Assembly (NCBI GenBank): GCA_017881545.1
Contig: JADGQU010000123.1
Span: 1 to 6,772, forward strand
Length of the DNA: 6,772 bases
Reading direction: 5' to 3'
Source of the DNA: Gemmatimonadaceae bacterium
GTDB lineage: Bacteria > Gemmatimonadota > Gemmatimonadetes > Gemmatimonadales > Gemmatimonadaceae
The notes beneath the pieces are model-generated. The model did no database searches. It worked only from the letters and a program-made list of their open reading frames with translations, and was not told the DNA's origin. Both the position numbers and the translations under genes were made by a program. Below, in pieces: positions 1 through 6,316 of the stretch; the first letter of the stretch is position 1, and each line of letters opens with the position of its first letter.

Positions 1-2
1 TC

Positions 3-113
3 GACCAGCCGATTCTGTCGGCAGCGGTCGACGGTGTTCCAACCGCGGTCAGGGGCGCGGAAGTTAGAGTCCGCAAGCTCCCGTCAATCGTAACGATCCG
101 CTACGCGAAGTGA
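3..113 (+). CDS. C-terminal end of an unidentified protein (5' cut by window edge)
   Basis: The frame beginning at base 3 is open for 36 codons, with no stop, to a TGA at 111-113; the other two plus frames close earlier (stops at 65-67 and 91-93). The peptide ends in VTIRYAK and is rich in alternating hydrophobic and charged residues (AEVRVRKLPSIVTIRYAK), as in a C-terminal beta-strand region. About 26 of 36 third codon positions are G or C, as expected for a gene in this DNA. The stop codon lies in one arm of an inverted repeat whose other arm carries the stop of the convergent GH1 gene, which also supports a real gene end. The family cannot be recognised from so short a piece. It could belong to a carbohydrate enzyme given the neighbour, but that is a guess. 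An open frame this short could also occur by chance. Confidence 0.45.
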   Translation, partial: DQPILSAAVDGVPTAVRGAEVRVRKLPSIVTIRYAK

Positions 114-158
114 TGCCAACGAAGCGTGCAGGCTTGCAAAGGAAACGCTCACTTCGCG
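104..158. terminator. Candidate bidirectional terminator hairpin spanning two convergent stop codons
   Basis: CGCGAAGTGA at 104-113 is exactly complementary to TCACTTCGCG at 149-158. The TGA of the plus-strand gene and the TGA of the GH1 gene both sit in these arms, so both proteins end with the codons GCG AAG TGA. A second small pairing, GCGT (124-127) with ACGC (145-148), lies inside the loop. The position between two converging genes suits a shared transcription end. No run of T follows either arm, so it is not a classical intrinsic terminator. Confidence 0.4.
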
Positions 159-1510
159 AGTATGGCGCCTTTGGAAGCGATCACAGACGCGTAGTAGCGG
201 CCGGACGATTTGATCGTGCGTTGCTGAGTCGAGAAATCCACGTGCACGATGCCGAAGCGCTTGGAATAGCCGTGCGCCCACTCGTAGTTGTCGAGCAGCG
301 ACCAGGCGTAGTACCCGCGCAGATCCGCGCCCTTTCTCATCGCCTCGTGCGCCGCGCGCAGGTGCACGCGAAAGTACTCGACGCGCAGGGGATCTTCTAC
401 GCGGCCGTCGATCGTGTGCGGTGGATCGTAGAACGCCGCGCCGTTTTCTGTGATGTAAATCGGTGGCTTGCCGTAACGCTCGGTTATCCACAGAAGCACG
501 CGCGTCAGCGCCTCGGGATAAACCTCCCAGTTGGTCTCCGTATGGATGTGCTGCGGCTGCGGCACGTGCTTCGTCCTGAGCGGCAGGTGATCCGGATGAT
601 AGCGCTCGACTCGGCGTGTGTAGTAGTTGACTCCGAGAAAGTCGATCGGCTGCTTGATCAGCCGCATGTCATCGTCCGACCAGGTCGGCCACGCCTCGCC
701 GAAGATCTCCTGCATCTCTTCCGGATATCTTCCAAGGAAGACCGGGTCCAGGTACTGCCTGTTCATGTACGCATCGGCGCGACGCACGGCCGCGAGATCC
801 TCCGGAGAGTCCGACGCCGGATACTTGGGCTCGAGGTTGACCGTGATGCCGATCTTTCCCTTCCTGGCGGCCTTGGTGGAGCGGAATCTCTCCACCGCCA
901 CGCCGTGCGAGCGAAGGAGATTGTGAGCAGCGATCGGCGCCTCGAACAGATTCGAGTGTCCGGGCGCGAGCACGCCCGAGAGATATCCGCCGTCAGAGAC
1001 CACCCACGGCTCGTTGAGCGTCGACCATATCTCGACGCGATCACCCAGGGCGTCGAACATTGTCACGGCGTAGTCGGCGAACCAGTCGGCGATGTCGCGA
1101 TTGAGCCAGCCACCGCGGTCGTCGAGCGCTTCGGGGAGATCCCAATGGTAGAGCGTGACGTTCGGCTTGATTCCGCGCTTGAGCAGCTCATCAACCAATC
1201 GCGAATAGAAGTCGATCCCCTTCTTGTTGACTGCTCCCGTGCCCTGCGGGAAGATGCGCGCCCACGCGATGCTGAACCGATAGGCGTTCGCCCCAAGCTC
1301 GGCCATGATCGCGATGTCGTCCTTGTATCTCCGGTAGTGGTCGCACGCGACGTCGCCCGTCTCGTTGAGCCAGGTGTTGCCCGGCGTGTGCGAGAAGCGA
1401 TGCCAGATGCTGCGTCCGGCGCCGTCGGCGGTGGGAGATCCCTCGATTTGGTACGCGGAAGTCGCGGTTCCCCAAACGAAATCATCGGGGAACCTGAAGC
1501 TCTCGGTCAT
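149..1510 (-). CDS. GH1 family beta-glucosidase
   Basis: A glycoside hydrolase family 1 enzyme of 453 residues, the usual length for a single (beta/alpha)8 barrel. It hydrolyses beta-glucosides such as cellobiose by a retaining mechanism. The N-terminal signature FVWGTATSAYQIEG covers residues 11-24, with glucose-binding Q21. H122 and W123 (YHWDLP) are sugar ligands. TLNEPW carries the acid/base E167, VNYYTRR is at 294-300, and YITENG carries the nucleophile E355. SLLDNYEW (404-411) supplies the E410/W411 binding pair. All key residues are present. There is no signal peptide, so it should act in the cytoplasm on imported sugar. The ATG at 1510 was chosen because MTESFRFPDDF is the normal GH1 start. 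The frame stays open upstream to a TTG at 1615, but that extension is translated from an intergenic repeat. No clear Shine-Dalgarno is visible. The gene is divergent from the sugar ABC ATPase. Cross-activity on galactosides or fucosides cannot be excluded. Confidence 0.96.
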   Translation of the reverse strand: MTESFRFPDDFVWGTATSAYQIEGSPTADGAGRSIWHRFSHTPGNTWLNETGDVACDHYRRYKDDIAIMAELGANAYRFSIAWARIFPQGTGAVNKKGIDFYSRLVDELLKRGIKPNVTLYHWDLPEALDDRGGWLNRDIADWFADYAVTMFDALGDRVEIWSTLNEPWVVSDGGYLSGVLAPGHSNLFEAPIAAHNLLRSHGVAVERFRSTKAARKGKIGITVNLEPKYPASDSPEDLAAVRRADAYMNRQYLDPVFLGRYPEEMQEIFGEAWPTWSDDDMRLIKQPIDFLGVNYYTRRVERYHPDHLPLRTKHVPQPQHIHTETNWEVYPEALTRVLLWITERYGKPPIYITENGAAFYDPPHTIDGRVEDPLRVEYFRVHLRAAHEAMRKGADLRGYYAWSLLDNYEWAHGYSKRFGIVHVDFSTQQRTIKSSGRYYASVIASKGAILAK

Positions 1511-1538
1511 TGCGGCGTCGGGAGCGGGGCGCAATCGG

Positions 1539-1641
1539 GCATCCACAAAACCAAGGCAGGGAGCTGCAAGCTGACTAACGCTGGAGGCCTTCCAGCTTTC
1601 ATACGGGCGGACCAAACCATGTCAGTTGGTATTGAAGAGGC
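1539..1641 (+). repeat. Dispersed palindromic repeat, copy 1 (internally deleted form)
   Basis: The left end is GCATCCAC at 1539-1546, followed by AAAACCAAGGCAGGGAGC, the shared core of the family. The half-unit continues to AGCTTTCATAC (1594-1604). The inverted end of the family, TTGGTATTGAAGAGGC, lies at 1626-1641, so the copy keeps both termini but little of the second half. Inside are a small AGCT-GCA-AGCT hairpin (1562-1572) and CTGGAGGCCTTCCAG (1581-1595). The copy fills most of the 134-bp gap between the divergent GH1 and ATPase genes and must overlap their promoters. No convincing -35/-10 pair could be identified for either gene. Confidence 0.8.
1634..1640 (+). promoter_or_regulatory. 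Ribosome binding site of the ATPase gene, inside the repeat terminus
   Basis: GAAGAGG lies 4 bases before the ATG at 1645 and resembles a Shine-Dalgarno sequence, though the spacing is short. It belongs to the right end of repeat copy 1. The same end at 6394-6407 reads GGTATTGAAGATGC, so a T-to-G difference makes the purine run here. Confidence 0.55.
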
Positions 1642-1644
1642 ACT

Positions 1645-2751
1645 ATGGCGCGAGTGAGACTCGAAGGGGTCCGCAAAATTTATACTGAAGGGGCCGCACA
1701 AGTAGCGGTTGACCGCGTCGATCTTGATGTCAAAGATGGCGAGTTCGTCGTTCTCGTCGGCCCATCCGGATGCGGCAAGAGCACTACGCTGCGGATGATC
1801 GCCGGGCTCGAGTCGATCAGCGCCGGCACCGTGAAGATCGGCGACCGCGTCGTCAACGACGTGCCTCCCAAGGCGCGCGACATCGCGATGGTGTTCCAGA
1901 ACTACGCCCTCTACCCGCACATGTCGGTACGCGAGAACCTGGGATTCGCGCTCAAGCTTCGGAACATGTCGGTGGACGAGATCGACAAGCGGGTGCGCTC
2001 AGCTGCCACCACGCTCGGGCTCGAGGAGTACCTCGACCGCAAGCCGCGCCAGCTCTCCGGCGGCCAGCGCCAGCGCGTCGCGCTCGGCCGCGCAATCGTC
2101 CGGCAGCCGCAGGTATTCCTGTTCGACGAGCCGCTCTCGAATCTCGACGCGCAGATGCGCGTGTCGATGCGCCGAGAGATCGCGCGGCTGCACCAGGAGC
2201 TCAAGGTGACGATGATCTACGTCACCCACGATCAGATTGAGGCGATGACGCTCGGCGACCGCATCGTGGTGATGAACAAGGGCCACGTGATGCAGATCGA
2301 CACACCGATAAACCTCTACGAGAAGCCGAAGAACAAATTCGTGGCGGGATTCATTGGCAACCCGGCGATGAACTTCGCCAATGGCACGATCGAGGGCGGC
2401 GGCCCCTCGCGGTTCGTGGCCGAGGGTGGTGAGTGGGAGATCAATCTTCCCTCGCGAGTGTTGGCACCGCTCGGCACCGCGCGGGGACGGGCAATCACGA
2501 TGGGGATTCGGCCGGAGGACGTCACCATAGTCGCGGGCGCGCGCGCGGCACCGGCGACCGCGACGGCTCGACTGGATCTCGTCGAGTCGCTCGGCAACGA
2601 GACCTTTATCTACGCACGCGCGGGCCGGCATGACATTACTGCTCGGGTTTCGCCACAATCGCTGCCCCCGCTCGGGTCCAAGATTGTGTTGGCGTTCAAT
2701 CTCGAGAAAGCGCACTTCTTCGAGGCCATCTCGGGGGAGCGGATTGGGTAG
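1645..2751 (+). CDS. ugpC: Sugar ABC transporter ATP-binding protein (MalK/UgpC/MsmX family)
   Basis: The 368-residue ATPase of a CUT1-type carbohydrate importer; a dimer would hydrolyse ATP on the cytoplasmic face of a sugar permease. The ABC domain comes first: Walker A GPSGCGKST (39-47), Q-loop Q85 in VFQNYALYPH, signature LSGGQRQR (137-144), Walker B VFLFDEP (157-163) with catalytic E162, D-loop SNLD (165-168) and switch H195 in VTHD. From about residue 240 to the end is the TOBE/OB-fold region typical of MalK-type proteins, including MGIRPEDV (286-293). The length matches the family. The ATG at 1645 has GAAGAGG upstream. No permease or solute-binding protein gene is adjacent, so the protein may be a shared ATPase like MsmX or MsmK. 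The transported sugar cannot be read from this subunit. Its position divergent from GH1 and near GH30 suggests beta-glucan oligosaccharides. The family is certain; the symbol is the usual automatic name and not proof of glycerol-phosphate transport. Confidence 0.95.
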   Translation: MARVRLEGVRKIYTEGAAQVAVDRVDLDVKDGEFVVLVGPSGCGKSTTLRMIAGLESISAGTVKIGDRVVNDVPPKARDIAMVFQNYALYPHMSVRENLGFALKLRNMSVDEIDKRVRSAATTLGLEEYLDRKPRQLSGGQRQRVALGRAIVRQPQVFLFDEPLSNLDAQMRVSMRREIARLHQELKVTMIYVTHDQIEAMTLGDRIVVMNKGHVMQIDTPINLYEKPKNKFVAGFIGNPAMNFANGTIEGGGPSRFVAEGGEWEINLPSRVLAPLGTARGRAITMGIRPEDVTIVAGARAAPATATARLDLVESLGNETFIYARAGRHDITARVSPQSLPPLGSKIVLAFNLEKAHFFEAISGERIG

Positions 2752-2760
2752 AGTCTGGTA

Positions 2761-2832
2761 GCATCCACAAAACCAAGGCAGGGGGCTGAAAGCTTAGCAG
2801 CTCGATCGCTCGGAGCTTTTCTGGTGGCGTAC
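2761..2832 (+). repeat. Dispersed palindromic repeat, copy 2 (single half-unit)
   Basis: It begins GCATCCAC 10 bases after the ATPase stop codon, continues through CCAAGGCAGGGGGCTG and ends at AGCTTTTCTGGTGGCGTAC. Bases 2773-2832 match 4709-4768 (copy 3) at 54 of 60 positions by hand alignment. No inverted second half or right terminus is visible before the DUF885 stop at 2861. AAAGCT (2789-2794) can pair with AGCTTT (2814-2819), followed by one more T, so this copy could act as a weak terminator for the ATPase gene. The remaining bases of this 109-bp convergent gap show nothing else. Confidence 0.8.
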
Positions 2833-2860
2833 CGAGTCACACCGAGAGATCGCACCTCCC

Positions 2861-4636
2861 TTACGGGGCGAGCCAGCGTGCGATCTTCTCGCTGAGCATA
2901 GGTAGTGTGATGGTGCCATCCTCGAGCACCCGATCGTGGAACGCGCGCACGTCGAACCTGGGCCCAAGTTTTTGCTCGGCTTCGGTGCGAAGCCGGCGGA
3001 TCTCGAGCTGTCCGACCTGGTACGAGTAGCCCTGTCCGGGCCACCCGATCCGCCGGTCGACGTCGATTGCCGCCTGCTCGGGAGTGCGCGTCGTGTGCGC
3101 GAGCTCGTAGTCGATCGCCTGCTGCCTCGTCCATCCCTTCGCGTGCATGCCCGCCTCCATCACAACGCTGGCGCCCTCGTACACTTTGTCCTCCAGCCAT
3201 CTGAGGCGCGAAGCATCCGACGAGAATAAGCCGAGCCCATCGGCAACCGTCTCGGCGTAAATCGCCCAGCCCTCGACGTAAGCAGAATTGCCGAGGTATC
3301 GGTTGAGCGGGTGGACGTTGGGGCGCTCCTGAGCGATCGCGATTTGAAAATGGTGGCCGGGGATTCCCTCGTGGAACGCGAGGCCTTCCATCCGGAGCTT
3401 CTCGCCGGGGGTTGAGGCGTAGCGCAGGTTGACGTGGAACACTCCTGGGCGCGTGCCGTCCTCGACCGGCGCCTCATAGTTCGCGAGCGGCTGCGACGGT
3501 TCCTGGAATGCTGGGAAGGGCTCGACGACGAGCGGCGCCTTGGGAAGAATCCCGAACACTCGCGGTACGGCGCGCCGCACGCGGTCGAGAATGACCTCCA
3601 CGGCGGGGACGATCTCCTCGCGCGAATGGAAGCTGGCGGACGAATCGGCGCGGGCACGCATCATCGCCGCGCGAATATCGCTGGTGCCGTAGTGCGCGAC
3701 TGTGATCGTCCGCATCGTCGACTCAGCTTTCGCGACGAGCTGTGTTCCCAGCTCGAAGATCTCGTCGGGCGAGAGATTCACCGTGGTGTAACGGCGGATC
3801 GACGCGGCGTTGCAGGCGGCGCCGTTGGGATTGGCGGTGATCGAGACGTTGTCGCGGGCCGCGGGCAGGTACTCGTTCGCGAGGTAGTCGCGATAGCGGC
3901 GCACCGCGGGATTGATATCGTCCGCGACGAGACGCTCGTACGTCTGCCGGAACGCCGGAGTGGAGTCTGTTCTCGCCGGCAGGTAGAAGGGAGATGCGGT
4001 GGGGGTCGCGGCAAGGAGGCGATCTGCCGATTCGATGACGCGCCGCACATTGACCTTCGGCTCGGTGTACCCGGTGCGCACGCCCTCGCGGAGATTCGCG
4101 ATCTCGCCATCGACGTAGTGCGGGAACGTCCGCCAGCGAGCGAGCGCTTGCGACCTGAGATCTTCGGTGCCTACCGGTTGCTGCTGCGCGAGCGGGACGT
4201 AGCTCGCGAGGATTCCGATCATGGGACTGACGTTCCAGACGCGGAAGTTGCAGGCGCGCATCGCGGTGCTCGACTCGAGCTCTTCGCGCAGCAATCCGTA
4301 CGTCACCCACTCGGGTCGTCCGAGCAGGGAACGGGCGTCGATGCTCCGCATCTGGGCGAGCCAGTGGTCTTCCTTCGCCTCCCACGTGTGTTCGGCGGCG
4401 GCCGAGTTATCGGTGAGGCGGTCGTGGCGGGCGCCGGGAATGCCGTTGGTGGTGCCGACTTCCGGGAATGCCTCGCGCCATGCGGCGAGGTAGTTATCGG
4501 CGATCGCGACTACCTGGCGAGCCGGGGCTTCGTCGCGAGAGGCTGGAATCGGAGGTAGCGCAGGCGGCTGAGTGCACGCTGGCAGTGCGAGGAGGCACAG
4601 CAGGAACATCGGGCGAGGCCAGGAAGTCATCGTCAT
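2861..4636 (-). CDS. DUF885 family putative zinc metallopeptidase, lipoprotein
   Basis: A 591-residue protein of the DUF885 family, which is commonly annotated as a putative metal-dependent carboxypeptidase-like enzyme; its substrate is not established. The N-terminus is a lipoprotein signal: a basic/polar start, the hydrophobic run MFLLCLLALPAC (10-21), and lipobox LPAC with C21 as the lipidated residue. It should therefore be anchored facing the periplasm or at the outer membrane. The family hallmark is FHEGIPGHHFQ (421-431), with H422, E423 and H428/H429 as likely metal and catalytic residues. It is followed by AYVEGWAIYAE (452-462), where E455 is a candidate third ligand. GYSYQVGQLEIRRLR (536-550) near the C-terminus is also typical of the family. 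Length is normal and the frame is intact. The start could be ATG 4636 or ATG 4630, two codons later; neither has a clear Shine-Dalgarno. The gene is convergent with the ATPase and divergent from GH30, so it is probably transcribed alone. No link to sugar use is evident. Confidence 0.93.
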   Translation of the reverse strand: MTMTSWPRPMFLLCLLALPACTQPPALPPIPASRDEAPARQVVAIADNYLAAWREAFPEVGTTNGIPGARHDRLTDNSAAAEHTWEAKEDHWLAQMRSIDARSLLGRPEWVTYGLLREELESSTAMRACNFRVWNVSPMIGILASYVPLAQQQPVGTEDLRSQALARWRTFPHYVDGEIANLREGVRTGYTEPKVNVRRVIESADRLLAATPTASPFYLPARTDSTPAFRQTYERLVADDINPAVRRYRDYLANEYLPAARDNVSITANPNGAACNAASIRRYTTVNLSPDEIFELGTQLVAKAESTMRTITVAHYGTSDIRAAMMRARADSSASFHSREEIVPAVEVILDRVRRAVPRVFGILPKAPLVVEPFPAFQEPSQPLANYEAPVEDGTRPGVFHVNLRYASTPGEKLRMEGLAFHEGIPGHHFQIAIAQERPNVHPLNRYLGNSAYVEGWAIYAETVADGLGLFSSDASRLRWLEDKVYEGASVVMEAGMHAKGWTRQQAIDYELAHTTRTPEQAAIDVDRRIGWPGQGYSYQVGQLEIRRLRTEAEQKLGPRFDVRAFHDRVLEDGTITLPMLSEKIARWLAP

Positions 4637-4696
4637 GTCAGGTCTGTTGTGAACATGCAGGCCGAATCGTAGGGGAGAGGATAGGGATCGCGACGG

Positions 4697-4768
4697 GCAT
4701 CTTCAATACCAAGGCAGGGGGCTGTAAGCTTTGCAGCTTCAAGGCTCGGAGCTTTTCTGGTGGCGTAC
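4697..4768 (+). repeat. Dispersed palindromic repeat, copy 3 (left arm of the largest element)
   Basis: It begins GCATCTTCAATACCAAGGC (4697-4715), the variant terminus that also occurs inverted at the right end of copy 5, and ends at CTGGTGGCGTAC. It contains a perfect small hairpin, AAGCT-TTGC-AGCTT (4726-4739). It is inverted relative to copy 4 (4813-4875); the two arms enclose a 44-bp spacer and form an imperfect palindrome of about 180 bp. It sits 60 bp upstream of the DUF885 start, between two divergent genes. Bases 4637-4696 between it and that gene show no feature I can support. Confidence 0.82.
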
Positions 4769-4812
4769 GAGCCGTGCTTTACCGCGTTACCGCGTGCCCT
4801 TCTTCACCGAGA

Positions 4813-4875
4813 CCGCCAGTATGAAAGCTCCCAGCGTGAAAGCTGCAAAGCTTAGGGCTCCCTGCCTTGGTATTC
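4813..4875 (-). repeat. Dispersed palindromic repeat, copy 4 (right arm of the largest element)
   Basis: Read on the minus strand this copy gives AATACCAAGGCAGGGAGC and then a half-unit ending AGCTTTCATACTGGCGGT. It pairs with copy 3: GGCTCCCTGCCTTGGTATT here is the complement of the copy 3 left core, with a few mismatches. It contains the hairpin AAGCT-GCAA-AGCTT (4840-4853). The outermost eight bases differ from the family end: CTCGTGAC follows GGTATT in place of GAAGATGC. The plus strand of this arm includes the ATG at 4821 and reads in frame into the GH30 gene. Confidence 0.82.
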
Positions 4876-6302
4876 TCGTGACAAGAGCGGGAGTGATTCT
4901 CTCCCTGGCGTCCTGTCTTCCGCTCGGATCCCCGAATTCAGTCGCGCCGCGATCCGTGCAGGCGTGGGTGACGACCGGTGATCAGACCAAGCTGCTCCAG
5001 CTTCAGCCGACCATCCACGCGGTACCCGGGACGACTACAACCCCCGGCATGCCGACCATCACCGTCGACGAAAGCAAGTCCTACCAGCGGATGCTGGGCT
5101 TCGGCGCGGCGATGACCGATGCATCGGCTTACCTGATTCAGCGCAGGATGTCGGCGCACGGTCAGGAAGGCCTGCTGCAGGATCTGTTCGGCCGCGGCAA
5201 CGGAATCGGCTTGAGCTTCATTCGCGTCCCGATGGGCGCGTCCGATTTCTCATTGCGCCACTACAGCTACGACGACATGACGGGGCAGGCGACCGACTCC
5301 GCGCTCGCGCACTTCTCGATCGACGCCGATCGTGCCGACAAACTCCCGCTCCTTCGCCGCGCGCTCGCGATCAACCCGGAGCTCAAGGTGATGGCGAGCC
5401 CGTGGAGCCCGCCCGGTTGGATGAAGACGACCAATAGCCTGATCACCGGAACCCTGTTGCCCGGGTTCTACGATTCCTTCGCCAACTACTTCGTGAAGTT
5501 CATTCACGCATACGAAGCGGAAGGAGTTCCTATCTACGCGATTTCGCTCCAGAACGAGCCCAACTTCGAGCCGGCCGACTACCCCGGAATGAAGCTGGAG
5601 CAGAGAGCGCGGGCAGACGTGATCGCGAATCACATGGGCCCACTGTTCGCCCGCGCGGGAATCAAGACGTTGATCTGGGACTGGGACCACAACTGGGATC
5701 TTCCCCAGCAGCCGCTCGATGTCCTCTCCGACTCGGCCGCGCGGAAGTACATCCAGGGTGTAGCGTGGCACTGCTACGCCGGCGACGTCTCCGCACAATC
5801 CAAGGTGCACGATGCGCATCCCGACAAGGACACCTACTTCACGGAATGCTCGGGCGGGGAGTGGAGTCCCAAATTCGAAGAGAACCTGAAATGGACCGTC
5901 AACACGCTGATCATCGGCGCGACCCGCAATTGGGCGCGGGGCGTCCTGCTCTGGAATCTCGCGCTTGACGAGAAGTTCGGACCGCATTTGGGCGGCTGCG
6001 GCAACTGCCGGGGAGTGGTGACGATCAGTTCGACGACGGGGGGATACGCGCGGAACGTCGAGTACTACGCGCTCGCGCATGCCAGCAAATTCGTGCGGCC
6101 GGGGGCGCACCGGATTGCGTCGGAGAGCAGCGATTCTTCTCTGTCGAGCGTCGCATTCCGCAATGCCGACGACGGATCCAAGGTGCTGATTGTGGTCAAC
6201 CTCTCCGCTCGGGCGCAGACCTTCGCGGTTCGGTCGAGGAGCAGCGTCTTTTCCTACGCGCTTCCTTCCACGTCTGTCGTCACTTTTGTCTGGAGGCAGT
6301 GA
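4821..6302 (+). CDS. GH30 family glycoside hydrolase (glucosylceramidase-like), exported lipoprotein candidate
   Basis: A glycoside hydrolase family 30 enzyme of 493 residues from ATG 4821. The family has a (beta/alpha)8 barrel plus a side beta-sandwich and includes glucosylceramidases, beta-1,6-glucanases and beta-glucosidases. Numbering from ATG 4821: VQAWVTTGDQTKLL (46-59) opens the first beta-sandwich part; QRMLGFGAAMTDASA (89-103) and SPWSPPGWMKT (193-203) are barrel motifs; SLQNEP carries acid/base E246; FTECSGGEW carries nucleophile E342; GGCGNCRGVVTI (391-402) is typical; the C-terminal beta-sandwich runs from about 415 to the end. ILSLASC (26-32) is a hydrophobic stretch ending in lipobox LASC, so C32 may be lipidated and the enzyme exported. 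The start is uncertain. ATG 4821 lies inside repeat copy 4. GTG 4878, just beyond the repeat, would give 474 residues with a compact MTRAGVILSLASC signal. Neither has a strong Shine-Dalgarno. Substrate among beta-glucosides is unknown. Confidence 0.94.
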   Translation: MKAPSVKAAKLRAPCLGILVTRAGVILSLASCLPLGSPNSVAPRSVQAWVTTGDQTKLLQLQPTIHAVPGTTTTPGMPTITVDESKSYQRMLGFGAAMTDASAYLIQRRMSAHGQEGLLQDLFGRGNGIGLSFIRVPMGASDFSLRHYSYDDMTGQATDSALAHFSIDADRADKLPLLRRALAINPELKVMASPWSPPGWMKTTNSLITGTLLPGFYDSFANYFVKFIHAYEAEGVPIYAISLQNEPNFEPADYPGMKLEQRARADVIANHMGPLFARAGIKTLIWDWDHNWDLPQQPLDVLSDSAARKYIQGVAWHCYAGDVSAQSKVHDAHPDKDTYFTECSGGEWSPKFEENLKWTVNTLIIGATRNWARGVLLWNLALDEKFGPHLGGCGNCRGVVTISSTTGGYARNVEYYALAHASKFVRPGAHRIASESSDSSLSSVAFRNADDGSKVLIVVNLSARAQTFAVRSRSSVFSYALPSTSVVTFVWRQ

Positions 6303-6316
6303 CTACTACGGCCGGC

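Noticed and set aside
1581..1595. LacI-type sugar operator at CTGGAGGCCTTCCAG
   Set aside because: It is a short imperfect palindrome inside repeat copy 1, without the central CG of typical LacI-family operators, and no regulator gene is in view. It is better explained as part of the repeat.
1511..1615. N-terminal extension of GH1 from TTG 1615
   Set aside because: The extra 35 residues come from repeat copy 1 and have no place in the GH1 fold; MTESFRFPDDF at 1510 is the normal family start.
110..1657. A 515-codon plus-strand open frame opposite the GH1 gene
   Set aside because: It is antisense to a gene with complete GH1 catalytic motifs; the translation is Arg/Val-rich with no family motif, as expected of the complement of GC-rich codons.
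3434..4558. A 374-codon plus-strand open frame opposite the DUF885 gene
   Set aside because: It is low-complexity Arg/Gly/Val translation lying wholly within an intact recognised gene on the other strand.
4731..4820. Extension of GH30 upstream to TTG 4731
   Set aside because: It would be translated from repeat copy 3 and the spacer and would bury the signal peptide about 55 residues into the protein.
5250..6110. A 286-codon minus-strand open frame opposite GH30
   Set aside because: It is antisense to the GH30 catalytic core and has no recognisable domain or signal.
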